From Alphaproteobacteria bacterium (GTDB taxonomy: Bacteria > Pseudomonadota > Alphaproteobacteria > JANSWW01), in assembly GCA_024743275.1 (NCBI GenBank), contig JANSWW010000004.1, forward strand, positions 186,001 through 250,000: a stretch of 64,000 nt of DNA. Reading direction: 5' to 3'. Under the pieces are notes generated by a model. The model had not been told where the DNA came from. It did no database searches and saw only the letters and a list, made by a program, of their open reading frames with translations. Position numbers and translations under genes: made by a program. Below are positions 17,564 through 25,623 of the stretch, one piece after another (positions within the stretch are counted from its first letter, which is position 1; the number at the start of each line of letters is the position of its first letter).

Positions 17564-19804
17564 CTAAGGCTTCAGCACCCTGAAGCCGACGGTCTGCAGA
17601 CGCCTGGTCTGGGGCATTTTGTGGCGGTTGGCCGAGCGCAGCGATTTCGCCGTGTTGATCCAGGCGCCGCCGCGCACGGACCGCGCCTGGCATTGGGCGG
17701 CGCCGGACGCGCCGGTCCCGTCCAGGGAGGCGTTCTCCAGCCCGCCCGTGAAACAATCCAACGTCCATTCCCAGACATTGCCGGCCATGTCGTAGAGACC
17801 GTAGCCATTGGCCCGGAACTGGCCCACCGGGGCGGTCGTCGCAAAACCGTCGTCGCAGCGCCCGGCACCGGCCTCCGCCCCCCGTCCATTGGCATGGTCG
17901 CAGACCCGGCCGGCGTCGTCGCCCCAGGGATAGGCGGACTCCGCCCCGCCCCGTGCCGCATACTCCCACTCCGCCTCGCTCGGCAAACGGTAGGTCTCAC
18001 CGGTCTCCGCGCTCAGCCAGTCGGCATAGGCGACCGCGTCCTCCCAACTGACGCAGACCACCGGATGGTGCGGGCTTTGGGCAAAACCGGGATCACGCCA
18101 GGACAGGGCCGGGTCGAGCACCAGCCCGCCCGGCGCGGGTTTGTAGCAGCCCTTACCGGGCGCGCGGCCGGTCGCCTCGACGAAGGCGGAGAATTCGGCC
18201 ACGGTCACCTCATGGGCGCCGATATCGCGGGGCGCCGGCACGCGGATGCGGGTCCGCGGCCCCTCGTCGGCGTTGCGGCCCCGCTCGCTGGGCGGCGAGC
18301 CCATCATGAAACTGCCCGCCGGGATTGGCGCCAGAACCGGGCAATGGGGGCAGTCCCGGCCGGGGGCGCCGGACGGAGCGGGAGCGGACGATCGGGTGAC
18401 GGCGGCCAATTGGGCGCTGCCGCCACCGCCGGAACCAGTCCCGCCCTGACGGGCCGCCTCGTCGCTGAAAGTGCCTTGCGGCATCATCACGAGGTAGATA
18501 TCGGCGCCCGCCTTGCCCTGATCCTTGACGGTCTCCCAGAGGTCGACATCCGCCTCCAACCCGTCGAGCGGCCGGACCTTGCGCTGCAGGCCGGCGGTGA
18601 CATCGCCGCTCGGGACAAAACCGCTGAGCCCGCCCCGGCCGATGACCAGCGTCCAGCCGCCCCCCTCGCCGCCCCCTCCAATGGGACCCCAGACCTTGAC
18701 CACCTCGCCGGGGTCGACGGCGGCCCTGGCGGCGGATCCGCTCTGGGGCAGGGCCACCAATAGGATCGGGCCCGCACCGCCCCCGGAGGACGCGGACGAG
18801 GGAGCGGCGGAGCCGAGGGCACTCTTGGCGAGCGACGGCGTGCGGATCTCCTCGATCAGAGCCTTCGCCTCGTCGCGGTAGAAGCCGTTGGGATAGCGGT
18901 CGAGATAGCGTTCGATGTATTCGGCGTCACCGGTGTCCTTGACCGCGTTCCACAATACCCGCTCGGCATTGTCCGGGGCCGCCGGTTTGGACGGTAATGC
19001 GGCGGTGACCTGCGGCACAGGGGGCGGAGCGTTGCCGGCCGAGCCGGCGAAATAGAAGTCGGTCAACAGCGAGGAACTGTCCCAGGGGCGCTGCTGGCCC
19101 TCGGTTTCCTGCAGGACCGAGGCGCGGACCCGAGTCAGCATCTGGCGGACTTCGAGACCGGGCTGTTCGATATAGTCGAGCAGCGCACCGGTAAACGGAC
19201 TGTTCGCCCCGTCGCCGTCATAGGCGACATTGCCGGGCTCGGTCGCATAGGCGATCAGGGTGCCGATCCCGCCCTCCACCTTGGCGAGCCCCCGCGTCGC
19301 CCCCGAGGACCGGGTTCCGAAACGCCGGGTCATCTGGGCCGAGAACGGATTGTCGCGGCAGGCGTCGAGGAAGATCAGCGCGGTATCGACCGCCGCCTCC
19401 ATCGGACCGACCAGGGCCTGCATTTCGAGCGCTTCCCAACGCAGATCGTCCTCATGGGCCAGGGTTGCGTCGACCGGGATGAGATAATTCGACCCACCGA
19501 CCTGCATGGCGTGGCCAGCATAGAAGAGCAGCCCGACATCGGCGCCGCGCAGGATGTCGATGAACCCCCGGACCCGTTTTTCCAGCGATGCCTTGTCGGC
19601 GTCGATTACCTTATGGACCTCGAAACCGAGACGTCCGAGGGAGTCCGCCACCGCATCGGCGTCCCGCCGAGGGTTCACCAAAGACGGGGCGTTCGCATAG
19701 GTGCCGTTGCCGATCACCAGGGCGACCCGCCGCTCGGCATGGCCGGGCGCGGTCAGCGCGAAGCAGACAAGGAACCCGACGACGGCGACCAGAAGAAAAC
19801 GCAT
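17564..19804 (-). CDS. Secreted caspase-like protease fused to a formylglycine-enzyme-like domain
   Basis: The 746-residue protein starts at ATG 19804, which gives a clean signal peptide ending GHA (residue 23). A caspase (C14) domain spans about 25-250, with His98 in FYAGHAMQ and Cys149 in FLDACRDNPF as the catalytic dyad. Two related motifs follow (WNAVKDTGDAEY...YPNGFYRDEA near 310, and LWETVKDQG...MPQGTFSDEA near 440), with SH3-like sequence between. The C-terminal domain (about 480-744) resembles FGE-sulfatase/SUMF1: FMMGSPPSE, LPSEAEWEYAARGG, DMAGNVWEWT, GFRVLKP. It lacks the paired active-site cysteines (SLRSANRHK instead), so it may bind rather than modify. It is the last gene of the six-gene export cluster. 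Confidence 0.88.
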   Translation of the reverse strand: MRFLLVAVVGFLVCFALTAPGHAERRVALVIGNGTYANAPSLVNPRRDADAVADSLGRLGFEVHKVIDADKASLEKRVRGFIDILRGADVGLLFYAGHAMQVGGSNYLIPVDATLAHEDDLRWEALEMQALVGPMEAAVDTALIFLDACRDNPFSAQMTRRFGTRSSGATRGLAKVEGGIGTLIAYATEPGNVAYDGDGANSPFTGALLDYIEQPGLEVRQMLTRVRASVLQETEGQQRPWDSSSLLTDFYFAGSAGNAPPPVPQVTAALPSKPAAPDNAERVLWNAVKDTGDAEYIERYLDRYPNGFYRDEAKALIEEIRTPSLAKSALGSAAPSSASSGGGAGPILLVALPQSGSAARAAVDPGEVVKVWGPIGGGGEGGGWTLVIGRGGLSGFVPSGDVTAGLQRKVRPLDGLEADVDLWETVKDQGKAGADIYLVMMPQGTFSDEAARQGGTGSGGGGSAQLAAVTRSSAPAPSGAPGRDCPHCPVLAPIPAGSFMMGSPPSERGRNADEGPRTRIRVPAPRDIGAHEVTVAEFSAFVEATGRAPGKGCYKPAPGGLVLDPALSWRDPGFAQSPHHPVVCVSWEDAVAYADWLSAETGETYRLPSEAEWEYAARGGAESAYPWGDDAGRVCDHANGRGAEAGAGRCDDGFATTAPVGQFRANGYGLYDMAGNVWEWTLDCFTGGLENASLDGTGASGAAQCQARSVRGGAWINTAKSLRSANRHKMPQTRRLQTVGFRVLKP

Positions 19805-19831
19805 GGTCCAGTCCTCAGCGAAAGCGCCCAC

Positions 19832-20575
19832 TCATTGGCCGGGCAGGATGTGAAACTCCACCCGGCGGTTGATGCCGTCCGCGGGTTTGGTGGGATCGTA
19901 GGGCTCCGCCATCCCTCTGCCGATGGCCGCCAGGCGGGTCTGATCGATCTTCAGCGCCGTCAGCAGATCCCGGACGGCCTTCGCCCGCTTGTCCGAGAGC
20001 TGCTGATTGTAGGCGGCACCGCCCAGCGCATCTGTATGCCCTTCGATCACGAAGGAGCAGTTGGACAGTTGCGCACTGTTCATGGCCCCGGCGAGCTGCG
20101 CGACCGTCGCGATCGCCTCGGGTGTCAGCTCATAGGAATCGAACTCGAAGGCGATCTGAAGGGCCAACGCGCCCTCCTGGCAGGACGGGGCCGGGGCAGC
20201 CGCTTGCTGTTGCGTCTGCGCTTCCGCCTGCGCTTGCGTCTGCGCTTGTGTCTCTTGGGCCGGTTGCTCCGCCGGTTGTTCGGCGGCGGCTTCCTGTTGG
20301 GGCGCCTGCTGCTGCGGGGCGGGCTTCTCGTCGTGGAAACGGATCGAGCGCCAGGAGCGGCTGACCATCGGTTTGGCGCCGGTCTCGGTTTCGGATGACG
20401 CGCCCTCGGATGGCGCTTGGGGCACCGTCCAACCGCGGGTCAGCGCGCGGACCATCTGGTCCTGTCCGGCATCCGGGGAAAGCATGACCGGCGGCGTATC
20501 GCCGGCACCGGCCGGTGTTGCGGTCAAAAGGCCTCCCAGGCCGCAGACAACGGCGAAACCAAAGATCTTCTTCAT
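19832..20575 (-). CDS. OmpA-domain secreted protein
   Basis: The 247-residue protein has a Sec signal (MKKIFGFAVVCGLGG..., cleavage near AGA, residue 25). A Gln/Ala/Glu-rich linker covers about residues 85-135 (PQQQAPQQEAAAEQPAEQ). A C-terminal OmpA peptidoglycan-binding domain (about 140-247) has FEFDSYELTPEA, IEGHTDALGG and the family end INRRVEF. The start MKKIF is chosen over an upstream ATG because AGGAGGAGAGACC directly precedes it. It is 27 bases before the caspase-like gene and is likely co-transcribed. It probably anchors the cluster's products to the wall. Confidence 0.88.
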   Translation of the reverse strand: MKKIFGFAVVCGLGGLLTATPAGAGDTPPVMLSPDAGQDQMVRALTRGWTVPQAPSEGASSETETGAKPMVSRSWRSIRFHDEKPAPQQQAPQQEAAAEQPAEQPAQETQAQTQAQAEAQTQQQAAAPAPSCQEGALALQIAFEFDSYELTPEAIATVAQLAGAMNSAQLSNCSFVIEGHTDALGGAAYNQQLSDKRAKAVRDLLTALKIDQTRLAAIGRGMAEPYDPTKPADGINRRVEFHILPGQ

Positions 20576-20633
20576 GGTCTCTCCTCCTTCATTCATTCCG
20601 TCCCGAAGGACAGCAAATACCGCGCCATCCTCC

Positions 20634-20972
20634 CTATGACCCCTGGTTCAAGACCCGGCACGTCGCATCGCCGATCGAGAGGATCGTCACGGTCCGCCGG
20701 GCACCGCCGGCGTCGGCCAGCGAGATCCGGTTGCCGGACAAAGCGTCGGTCGCCGAAACGGTTCCATTGTCGACCCGTTCCCGCAGGATTTCCTCGCCGT
20801 CCTGCCAACAGGTGACCTCGACCGTCCCCGGTGTGCCCGGGAAGGTCAGGGCGCCCGCGCCAAGGCTTTCGGCCTGGGTTTTGGGCGCCGCCGAGGCGGG
20901 TCCGCCGAGAAAGGCCACCGCCAGCAGGGTCAGGACCAGACCGGAGATCGGGAGGGTGGGTCGTGTGTGCAT
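20634..20972 (-). CDS. Small secreted protein of unknown function
   Basis: The 112-residue product has a clear signal peptide (hydrophobic residues 9-25, cleavage after PASA). The mature part is about 84 residues with two cysteines (VTCWQDG near 55 and DATCRVL near 105) that could form a disulfide, and beta-rich sequence between. I do not recognise a family. It lies between the CsgG-like gene and the OmpA gene with 9- and 58-base gaps, so it is part of the same transcript. A periplasmic accessory role, like CsgE/CsgF, is a guess from context only. Confidence 0.7.
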   Translation of the reverse strand: MHTRPTLPISGLVLTLLAVAFLGGPASAAPKTQAESLGAGALTFPGTPGTVEVTCWQDGEEILRERVDNGTVSATDALSGNRISLADAGGARRTVTILSIGDATCRVLNQGS

Positions 20973-20981
20973 GGAGTCCTC

Positions 20982-22529
20982 CTAACCCGCGATCCGGATC
21001 GGCAGGCGGACATGGGTGAGGCCGACCGGGTCGATCCGCTGGAATTCACCGAGCACGCGGTCGAGGGACGTGACATTCGGGATCGGCCGCAGATCCTGCT
21101 CCATCATCCAGGGCGGCAGACCGATGCCGAGTTCCCGCTTGGACGCGACGCAGTCGACCGCCTCCTCCGCGCCGGGAAACTCCGCGAGGATGCTGAACTT
21201 GCCGTGGCTGCCGGGAATGTCGATCCGCTTGCCGGGATTGACATAGGCGTTGGGCTGGAACCGGTTCGGGAAGATGCGGGAGATCAGGCCCGCCCCGTCG
21301 AGATAGTAGCAGTACATGTAGGCCCCCTCCTGCGGCTGGAAGGAGACGGTGATCTCCTCGCCGATGCCGAAGGTCGGGGTGCGCCCCTTATTGGTTGTCA
21401 GGCCGAAGGCGACCTGCTGGCCAAGCGGCGCCGCGGCGCCGCTATCGTCCGTGCTGGCCGGGAACAGTTGCGCGCCGGCGTCGAGCTTGTCCTCGATCAC
21501 CAGCAGATCGCGCTGCAGCATGTCGAAGAAGACCGCGAAGTCCAGGCGTCCGTTGGGGATCAGATCCGCCTCCGCCTGGAAGCGGCTGATGGCCCGCCGG
21601 GTCGCGTCGTCGAGCCGGCCGCTGGGAGCCCCCGAGTAGTAGCCGGCGCCGATCAATGCGGTTTGGACCGCCGCGACGATGTCGGTCTCCGGGGTCGAAT
21701 CGAACCATTCGCGCGCCTCCGCCATGATCGCCGGATTGGTCGCCGGAATATCGAGGCAGCGCCAATAGGGAACCTTGGTCAGCTTGCCCATGAGCTCGAT
21801 CAGCGATAGCTCGACCAGCGTGCGAACCGACTGATGGGTCCCTTCGCTGCGGTCCATCGACAGTTCGAAGAAGATGCCGACCTTCCCGATCAGCCCGTCG
21901 AAATCGCCGCCGGTGCCCGACCGGGTGACGGTGATGGAATTCGTCGCGGAGATGCCCGGCAGGATCTGTCTGGTGATCATGTCGCCCATATTCAGGTCCA
22001 TGCCGATCACCGAGGCGATCCGGTCCGTCGCCGCCCCGACCGCGACACCGCCATAGGCGACCCCACCACCGGCGGAGTCTGCCGTGACGCCGGAATCGAG
22101 CTGGGTGATCGCACCCCTGATGTAGTAGCGCGGCACGTCGAAGCCGAGATCGGTGCGAATACCGATCAGATTATGGAGGTCCTGAACCCCGATCTGGGTC
22201 GGATCATAGTCGACGAAGCGAAAGGCGTTGCTCTTCACCGACATCTTGGAGATGGCGGAGATCATCATCTCTTTCGTCCCGGCCTGAATAAGGCCGGTGG
22301 CGTCCGGCAACCCGGCGCTGGTGATGATGATGTCGCTCTTGCCATAGCGGGCAAACAGATCGTCCATGCAGCGCAGCGCCGGCGTAAAGCTGGTCACCGT
22401 CTTCACCGGCGGCGTCTTGGGCTGCGCGACAATGGTCGCGGTCTCCGGGTCGGCGAAGGTGGAACACGCCGCCAGGAGAAGAAGCGCGCCGGCCGACATC
22501 ACGCCCGAGACTAGTCTGCTGCTACCCAC
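20982..22529 (-). CDS. CsgG/HfaB-like lipoprotein with peptidoglycan-binding and DUF4384-like domains
   Basis: The 515-residue protein starts at GTG 22529 after GGGAG. The lipobox LLAAC puts the lipidated Cys at residue 22. Residues about 45-265 follow the CsgG pattern (DATGLIQAGTKEMMISAI, PRYYIRGAITQLDSGV, VIGMDLNMGDMITRQIL, SVRTLVELSLIELMGKL); CsgG/HfaB forms the outer-membrane channel for curli or holdfast-anchor subunits. A peptidoglycan-binding_1-type domain follows (about 280-345), then a DUF4384-like domain (about 385-470, FGIGEEITVSFQPQEGAYMY). CsgG alone is about 270 residues, so the two added domains are unusual. It likely exports the repeat protein encoded upstream. Confidence 0.8.
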   Translation of the reverse strand: MGSSRLVSGVMSAGALLLLAACSTFADPETATIVAQPKTPPVKTVTSFTPALRCMDDLFARYGKSDIIITSAGLPDATGLIQAGTKEMMISAISKMSVKSNAFRFVDYDPTQIGVQDLHNLIGIRTDLGFDVPRYYIRGAITQLDSGVTADSAGGGVAYGGVAVGAATDRIASVIGMDLNMGDMITRQILPGISATNSITVTRSGTGGDFDGLIGKVGIFFELSMDRSEGTHQSVRTLVELSLIELMGKLTKVPYWRCLDIPATNPAIMAEAREWFDSTPETDIVAAVQTALIGAGYYSGAPSGRLDDATRRAISRFQAEADLIPNGRLDFAVFFDMLQRDLLVIEDKLDAGAQLFPASTDDSGAAAPLGQQVAFGLTTNKGRTPTFGIGEEITVSFQPQEGAYMYCYYLDGAGLISRIFPNRFQPNAYVNPGKRIDIPGSHGKFSILAEFPGAEEAVDCVASKRELGIGLPPWMMEQDLRPIPNVTSLDRVLGEFQRIDPVGLTHVRLPIRIAG

Positions 22530-22559
22530 TACGCTCTCCCATGGATGATCGAATTATTC

Positions 22560-22877
22560 TTAATTACAGAGGCTTATCACGTCGCCTCGGATTATCGTCG
22601 TGACTTCGCGGGGCGCTCTCTGGCCCTCTTCAACCTCGACATTGCCTACATTCGTATTGCAGTCGCGGGTAACCAAGCCGGGCTGGCTGCGGACGGCCCC
22701 GGTCGCCTTGGCCCGCGACGAGGACATGGAACGTCCGATCTTGGCCTTGTCCTTCGGTTTCACCATCGACCGCTGATTGATCTGCTGCGCCTCCGCGACG
22801 GTCGCCGCCGGGGGCGCGACCACGAGGAGCCCGGTCACCATGAGAAGGGCCGCTACGACCGAGATCGTTCTTTTCAT
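22560..22877 (-). CDS. Small secreted protein of unknown function
   Basis: The 105-residue product begins MKRTISVVAALLMVTGLLVV with a signal cleavage likely after AEA (residue 30). The mature part is basic (KPKDKAKIGRSMSSSRAKATG) and then has a beta-like section with DCNTNVGNVEVEEGQRAPRE and ends ISLCN, giving two cysteines about 30 residues apart. It sits between the repeat protein and the CsgG-like gene on the same strand. The NTNVGNVEV wording recalls the repeat protein's beta-type sequence. No family recognised. It could be a minor fibre subunit or nucleator. Confidence 0.7.
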   Translation of the reverse strand: MKRTISVVAALLMVTGLLVVAPPAATVAEAQQINQRSMVKPKDKAKIGRSMSSSRAKATGAVRSQPGLVTRDCNTNVGNVEVEEGQRAPREVTTIIRGDVISLCN

Positions 22878-22985
22878 GTGGACACCTCCCCGGGGTGTTG
22901 CAGATGAACGGCAGGGGCCGGGGGCACCCCAACACAGTACCCCCGGCCCGCTGTGGATTGTCGAGTTTCCGTTCAGGAGACCCGA

Positions 22986-23393
22986 TCAGTCGCCGATGCC
23001 ACCGATCTTGGTGGTGGACTTGGCACCCCGGCCGACGGCGGCATTGGTGGAGCTGTTGACGACGGTGGTCTGCTCGACGTCACCGCGGACCTTGGCGTTG
23101 CGGACATCCCCGATCGAGGTCGTCGCCTCGGCACCACGGCCGGCCGCGACATTGGCGCTCTCGCCGACGACGGTGGTCTGCTCGACATCGCCACCGACAT
23201 CGGTGCCGCCGCCGACCGTGCCGATCGTCGTGGTCGCTTCAGAACCCGTGCCGAGGGAGACGTTGGCGTTCTGATCGACAACAGTGGTCTGCTCGGCATC
23301 CCCGCCGATCTTCACACCGCCCGACTGCTGGGCCAGGGCCGGAGCGGCGAAAAGGGTGGCGCTGACGGCGGCGGCAAAAAAGAGCTTGTTCAT
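22986..23393 (-). CDS. Small secreted protein with three ~36-residue repeats (candidate fibre subunit)
   Basis: The 135-residue product has a signal peptide cleaved after ALA (residue 21). The rest is three repeats: EQTTVV occurs at residues 34, 71 and 107, each preceded by GD and followed by (S/N)ANV, a GxG turn and a TTxIG strand. Alternating Thr/Val strands with Asn/Gly turns suggest stacked beta-solenoid rungs, as in curli CsgA and HfaA-like proteins, although the motif is not the CsgA S-x5-Q-x-G-x4-N-x5-Q pattern. It is the first gene of the cluster, with SD GAGGAG before the ATG. Function is inferred from the CsgG-like neighbour. Confidence 0.75.
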   Translation of the reverse strand: MNKLFFAAAVSATLFAAPALAQQSGGVKIGGDAEQTTVVDQNANVSLGTGSEATTTIGTVGGGTDVGGDVEQTTVVGESANVAAGRGAEATTSIGDVRNAKVRGDVEQTTVVNSSTNAAVGRGAKSTTKIGGIGD

Positions 23394-23748
23394 TCCGATA
23401 TCTCCTCACGTAGATGACTGATTGAGTGGACTATCCAAAAGTATAACTAGACACTCTTTTTGAGTGCCGGACCCGAATTGCTATTTTTGTGCCAACTCAC
23501 TCTGCCCTTTTGTTCCTTAAATTATGCTTAATTTTCTATATATGTTTAATATCCGTATTAAGACGAATCAAATTATATTCTCCTCCGTCATTCTCATTTG
23601 GTTAAAAACCCGCATCGCGCGTGATTGCGGTCGTATTTCTTTGCGACGACTTCATTTCGAGATTCACTATTTTTCAGAAAGATAACGCCGTGCCCTCATG
23701 TTAAGACTCAAGGGAAACGAGGGCACATCATCCTCTGTGGACAAACTC
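23394..23748. other. AT-rich intergenic region with promoter of the export cluster
   Basis: This 355-bp gap is clearly AT-richer than the surrounding genes. On the minus strand TATACT (plus 23440-23445) is a good -10 hexamer for the repeat-protein gene, with a weak CACTCA about 17 bases upstream. Imperfect arms GAGTGGACTA and TAGACACTC surround it and might be an operator. No open frame with coding character is seen. A stem-loop near 23690 ends the region on the yedE side. Confidence 0.45.
23690..23726 (-). terminator. Possible terminator downstream of yedE-like gene
   Basis: GTGCCCTC and GAGGGCAC pair over 8 bp with a 21-base loop, starting 22 bases beyond the stop of the minus-strand transporter gene. 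There is no U-run directly after the stem on that strand, so efficiency is doubtful. It also separates the transporter from the convergent-side AT-rich region. Confidence 0.35.
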
Positions 23749-24819
23749 CTAGATCGGGGAGCGGGTCACGGGGGCGGCTCCGGCCGCGCCCGCCACGCCG
23801 CGCCGGTCGATGAGGGCGTCCGCCGCTCCGGCCCCGATCCACATGGCCAGGAGCGCCACCCAGGCGGTGGCAGACATTACCGACCCACCGGTAATTCCTG
23901 CCCCCACGGCGCACCCGCCGGCCAGCATCCCGCCGAATCCCATCAAGACCGCCCCCGCCAGATAGCGCCGCATACCGCTTTGCGCGTCGAAGGTCTGGAC
24001 CTTGAACTCCCGGCGGCCGACGGACATCAAGAACGATCCCGCGAACACGCCCGGCACCAGCCCGAGACCGAATTCCGGCTCGAGAGCCGGCATTGTAATC
24101 AGGGCCATCAGCGTATCGGCCGACGGGCCGGTGAAGGTGACGCTGCCCACCGGGACCGGATCGAAGGCGACCTCCGCCAGCGCCGCCGTGAACGCCCAAC
24201 CGGCCGCCACGGAGCCGCCGACCAGGGCCGACGCCACGACCGTCGTCCAGGCGAGCCGATGCCGCCAGGCCAGCGCCAGGGCGAGGATCACCGTGCCGGC
24301 CCCGAGGACCAGGCCGCCGCCGGCGGGAAGATGCAGCATCAGATTGCGCGTTTCGGGACCGACGATCCACCAGGCCGACAGCGCCTCTCTTGCCGGCGAC
24401 AGAACGCCGGTCAGGGCCGCCTGGGCGACCACCGTCACCAAAAGGCCGGTCACCAGGGCCCGCAGATTGCCGGTCGCCGAGAGCACCAGCAGGCGGCTGG
24501 CACAGCCCCGCGCCAGGATCATCCCGACCCCGAACATCAGCCCGCCCAGAATCGCGCCCGACATCGTTCCGGCGGCGGAGAGCTGCCTGATCTCGGTTTC
24601 CGGCAGCCTGCCGTCCGCCATCAAGGCTTGGACGGCGAACAGCGCGGTCCCGAACACGAACAGCCACACGGCCACCTTCGGTCCGAGGTTGCCGCGCCAG
24701 AACTCGATACAGGCGCTCCGCAGGCAAAACCTGCTGGATTGGGCGAAAGCCCCGAAGATCAACCCGACCGCCAATCCACCGATCCAGGCCTTCGCCGGAT
24801 CGGACAGCGCGTCGCTCAT
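23749..24819 (-). CDS. YeeE/YedE-family (thiosulfate/sulfur) transporter
   Basis: The 356-residue membrane protein has about nine to ten hydrophobic segments and the YeeE/YedE signature cysteines: ARGCASRLLVL near residue 104, AGGCAVGAGITGG near 310 and SRFCLRSACIE near 30. TsuA-type members pass thiosulfate through such cysteines. ATG 24819 (MSDALSDPAKAW) is chosen over upstream frames because GGAAGAG precedes it. Its promoter region carries an FNR-type box, and a 93%-identical copy of that region with the first six codons lies at 26995-27109. Some family members move selenium or sulfide forms. Confidence 0.82.
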   Translation of the reverse strand: MSDALSDPAKAWIGGLAVGLIFGAFAQSSRFCLRSACIEFWRGNLGPKVAVWLFVFGTALFAVQALMADGRLPETEIRQLSAAGTMSGAILGGLMFGVGMILARGCASRLLVLSATGNLRALVTGLLVTVVAQAALTGVLSPAREALSAWWIVGPETRNLMLHLPAGGGLVLGAGTVILALALAWRHRLAWTTVVASALVGGSVAAGWAFTAALAEVAFDPVPVGSVTFTGPSADTLMALITMPALEPEFGLGLVPGVFAGSFLMSVGRREFKVQTFDAQSGMRRYLAGAVLMGFGGMLAGGCAVGAGITGGSVMSATAWVALLAMWIGAGAADALIDRRGVAGAAGAAPVTRSPI

Positions 24820-24916
24820 CAACCACTCTTCCAAGCCATCTCTCCCCGGGGGGCGACCCCTCCACCGGTTAATCCTAGAGAAGCCGCCGGCCGCACCGCC
24901 TTGACCCACATCAAGG
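24802..24916. repeat. 115-bp direct repeat, left copy (yedE start and promoter)
   Basis: These 115 bases, covering the first six yedE codons, its ribosome-binding site and its promoter, recur without gaps at 26995-27109 with 8 mismatches (about 93% identity). The pair brackets the island. Confidence 0.85.
24901..24914. promoter_or_regulatory. FNR/FixK-type box upstream of yedE-like gene
   Basis: TTGACCCACATCAA matches the FNR consensus TTGAT-N4-ATCAA with one change. Its centre is 88 bases before the yedE ATG, compatible with an activator at about -41 of a transcript with a short leader. It suggests control by low oxygen through an FNR, FixK or FnrL protein. Confidence 0.6.
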
Positions 24917-24935
24917 CGCAGGAGGGACCGCAATG

Positions 24936-24971
24936 GCCGTGTTGCGGCATGCTGCCGTGTTGCGGCATGCT
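24936..24971. repeat. Perfect 18-bp tandem duplication
   Basis: GCCGTGTTGCGGCATGCT occurs twice without a gap (24936-24953 and 24954-24971), just inside the left end of the island. Each unit contains the short palindrome GCATGC. It may be a recombination scar or part of a binding site. Confidence 0.8.
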
Positions 24972-24990
24972 ACGTCTCTTGTTCCCGTAG

Positions 24991-25122
24991 CCCGCCCCCG
25001 CGCCCTTCATCGACGGCATCCGCGCGGCGCGCGAGAAGATCGTCGCGCTGTCGAAGCCGCAGCAGGATCGGCGGCTGGTCATCGAGGGGAAGGCGAAGGT
25101 GTTGTTGGAGAGGGCAACGTAA
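24991..25122 (+). pseudogene. 43-codon 3' remnant of an unidentified gene
   Basis: An open frame directly after an in-frame TAG (24988) runs 43 codons to TAA at 25120. It is plausible protein: IDGIRAAREKIVALSKPQQDRR, then LVIEGKAKVLLERAT. It has no start codon or ribosome-binding site, so it looks like the C-terminal end of a gene lost on the left. I do not recognise the family. Confidence 0.4.
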
Positions 25123-25124
25123 AC

Positions 25125-25463
25125 CTACGCGCCTGTTTTATCCCATGCGAAAGGACCGAAAGACAGAAATGTCCAAGCCAAGCCGAAAAGATCCACATAG
25201 GTCTCAGGGTAGCGGTCGGTCTCATATACAAAATGAAGCGCGACAGAGTTGCGCGAACTGGAAAAAACAGTCTGTGGAGATTCGGCGAAATGGATACGAA
25301 GGCTTCGAGCATAGATAGTGCCGTTGAGTGCCCGCCATAGGTTTGTCTCGATCTATTGTGATCCACTCATCTGGTAGTTCCAACGCCTCGCCAAAGTCTC
25401 TGCAGGCTGGCCGTCTACTTCGAAGCACCGGCGAGGATTTAACGCAAACGCGACGTCAATTTA
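25125..25463 (-). pseudogene. Low-GC relic gene with in-frame stop
   Basis: One minus-strand phase reads 35 codons (IDVAFALNPRRCFEVDGQPA...), a TAG at 25353-25355, then 75 more codons (NLWRALNGTIYARSLRIHF, VYETDRYPETYVDLFGLAW) to TAG at 25125. The two pieces look like one protein broken by a stop. It has no credible start codon. The DNA from about 25125 to 25620 is visibly AT-richer than the genome around it, which suggests transfer. The rest of the stretch to the RES gene shows no coding pattern. Confidence 0.35.
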
Positions 25464-25623
25464 TAGAGGCTTGGCGGAAGCCAGATCGTGGACTTCCTAT
25501 GGAAATACTGTTCTAAAGTATGCCAATAAATCAATCGCGTTTCGTTGTGCCTCTGTTCTTGCCATACTTAGTATTGCGTTCGGTACAGACATCTTGACTC
25601 ATCATCATTCTAGCGATGCGCAA

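Noticed and set aside
22986-23393. Regularly spaced repeats that could look like a CRISPR array
   Set aside because: The repeats are imperfect at DNA level, are in frame and encode a protein with a signal peptide. There are no unique spacers between identical repeats.
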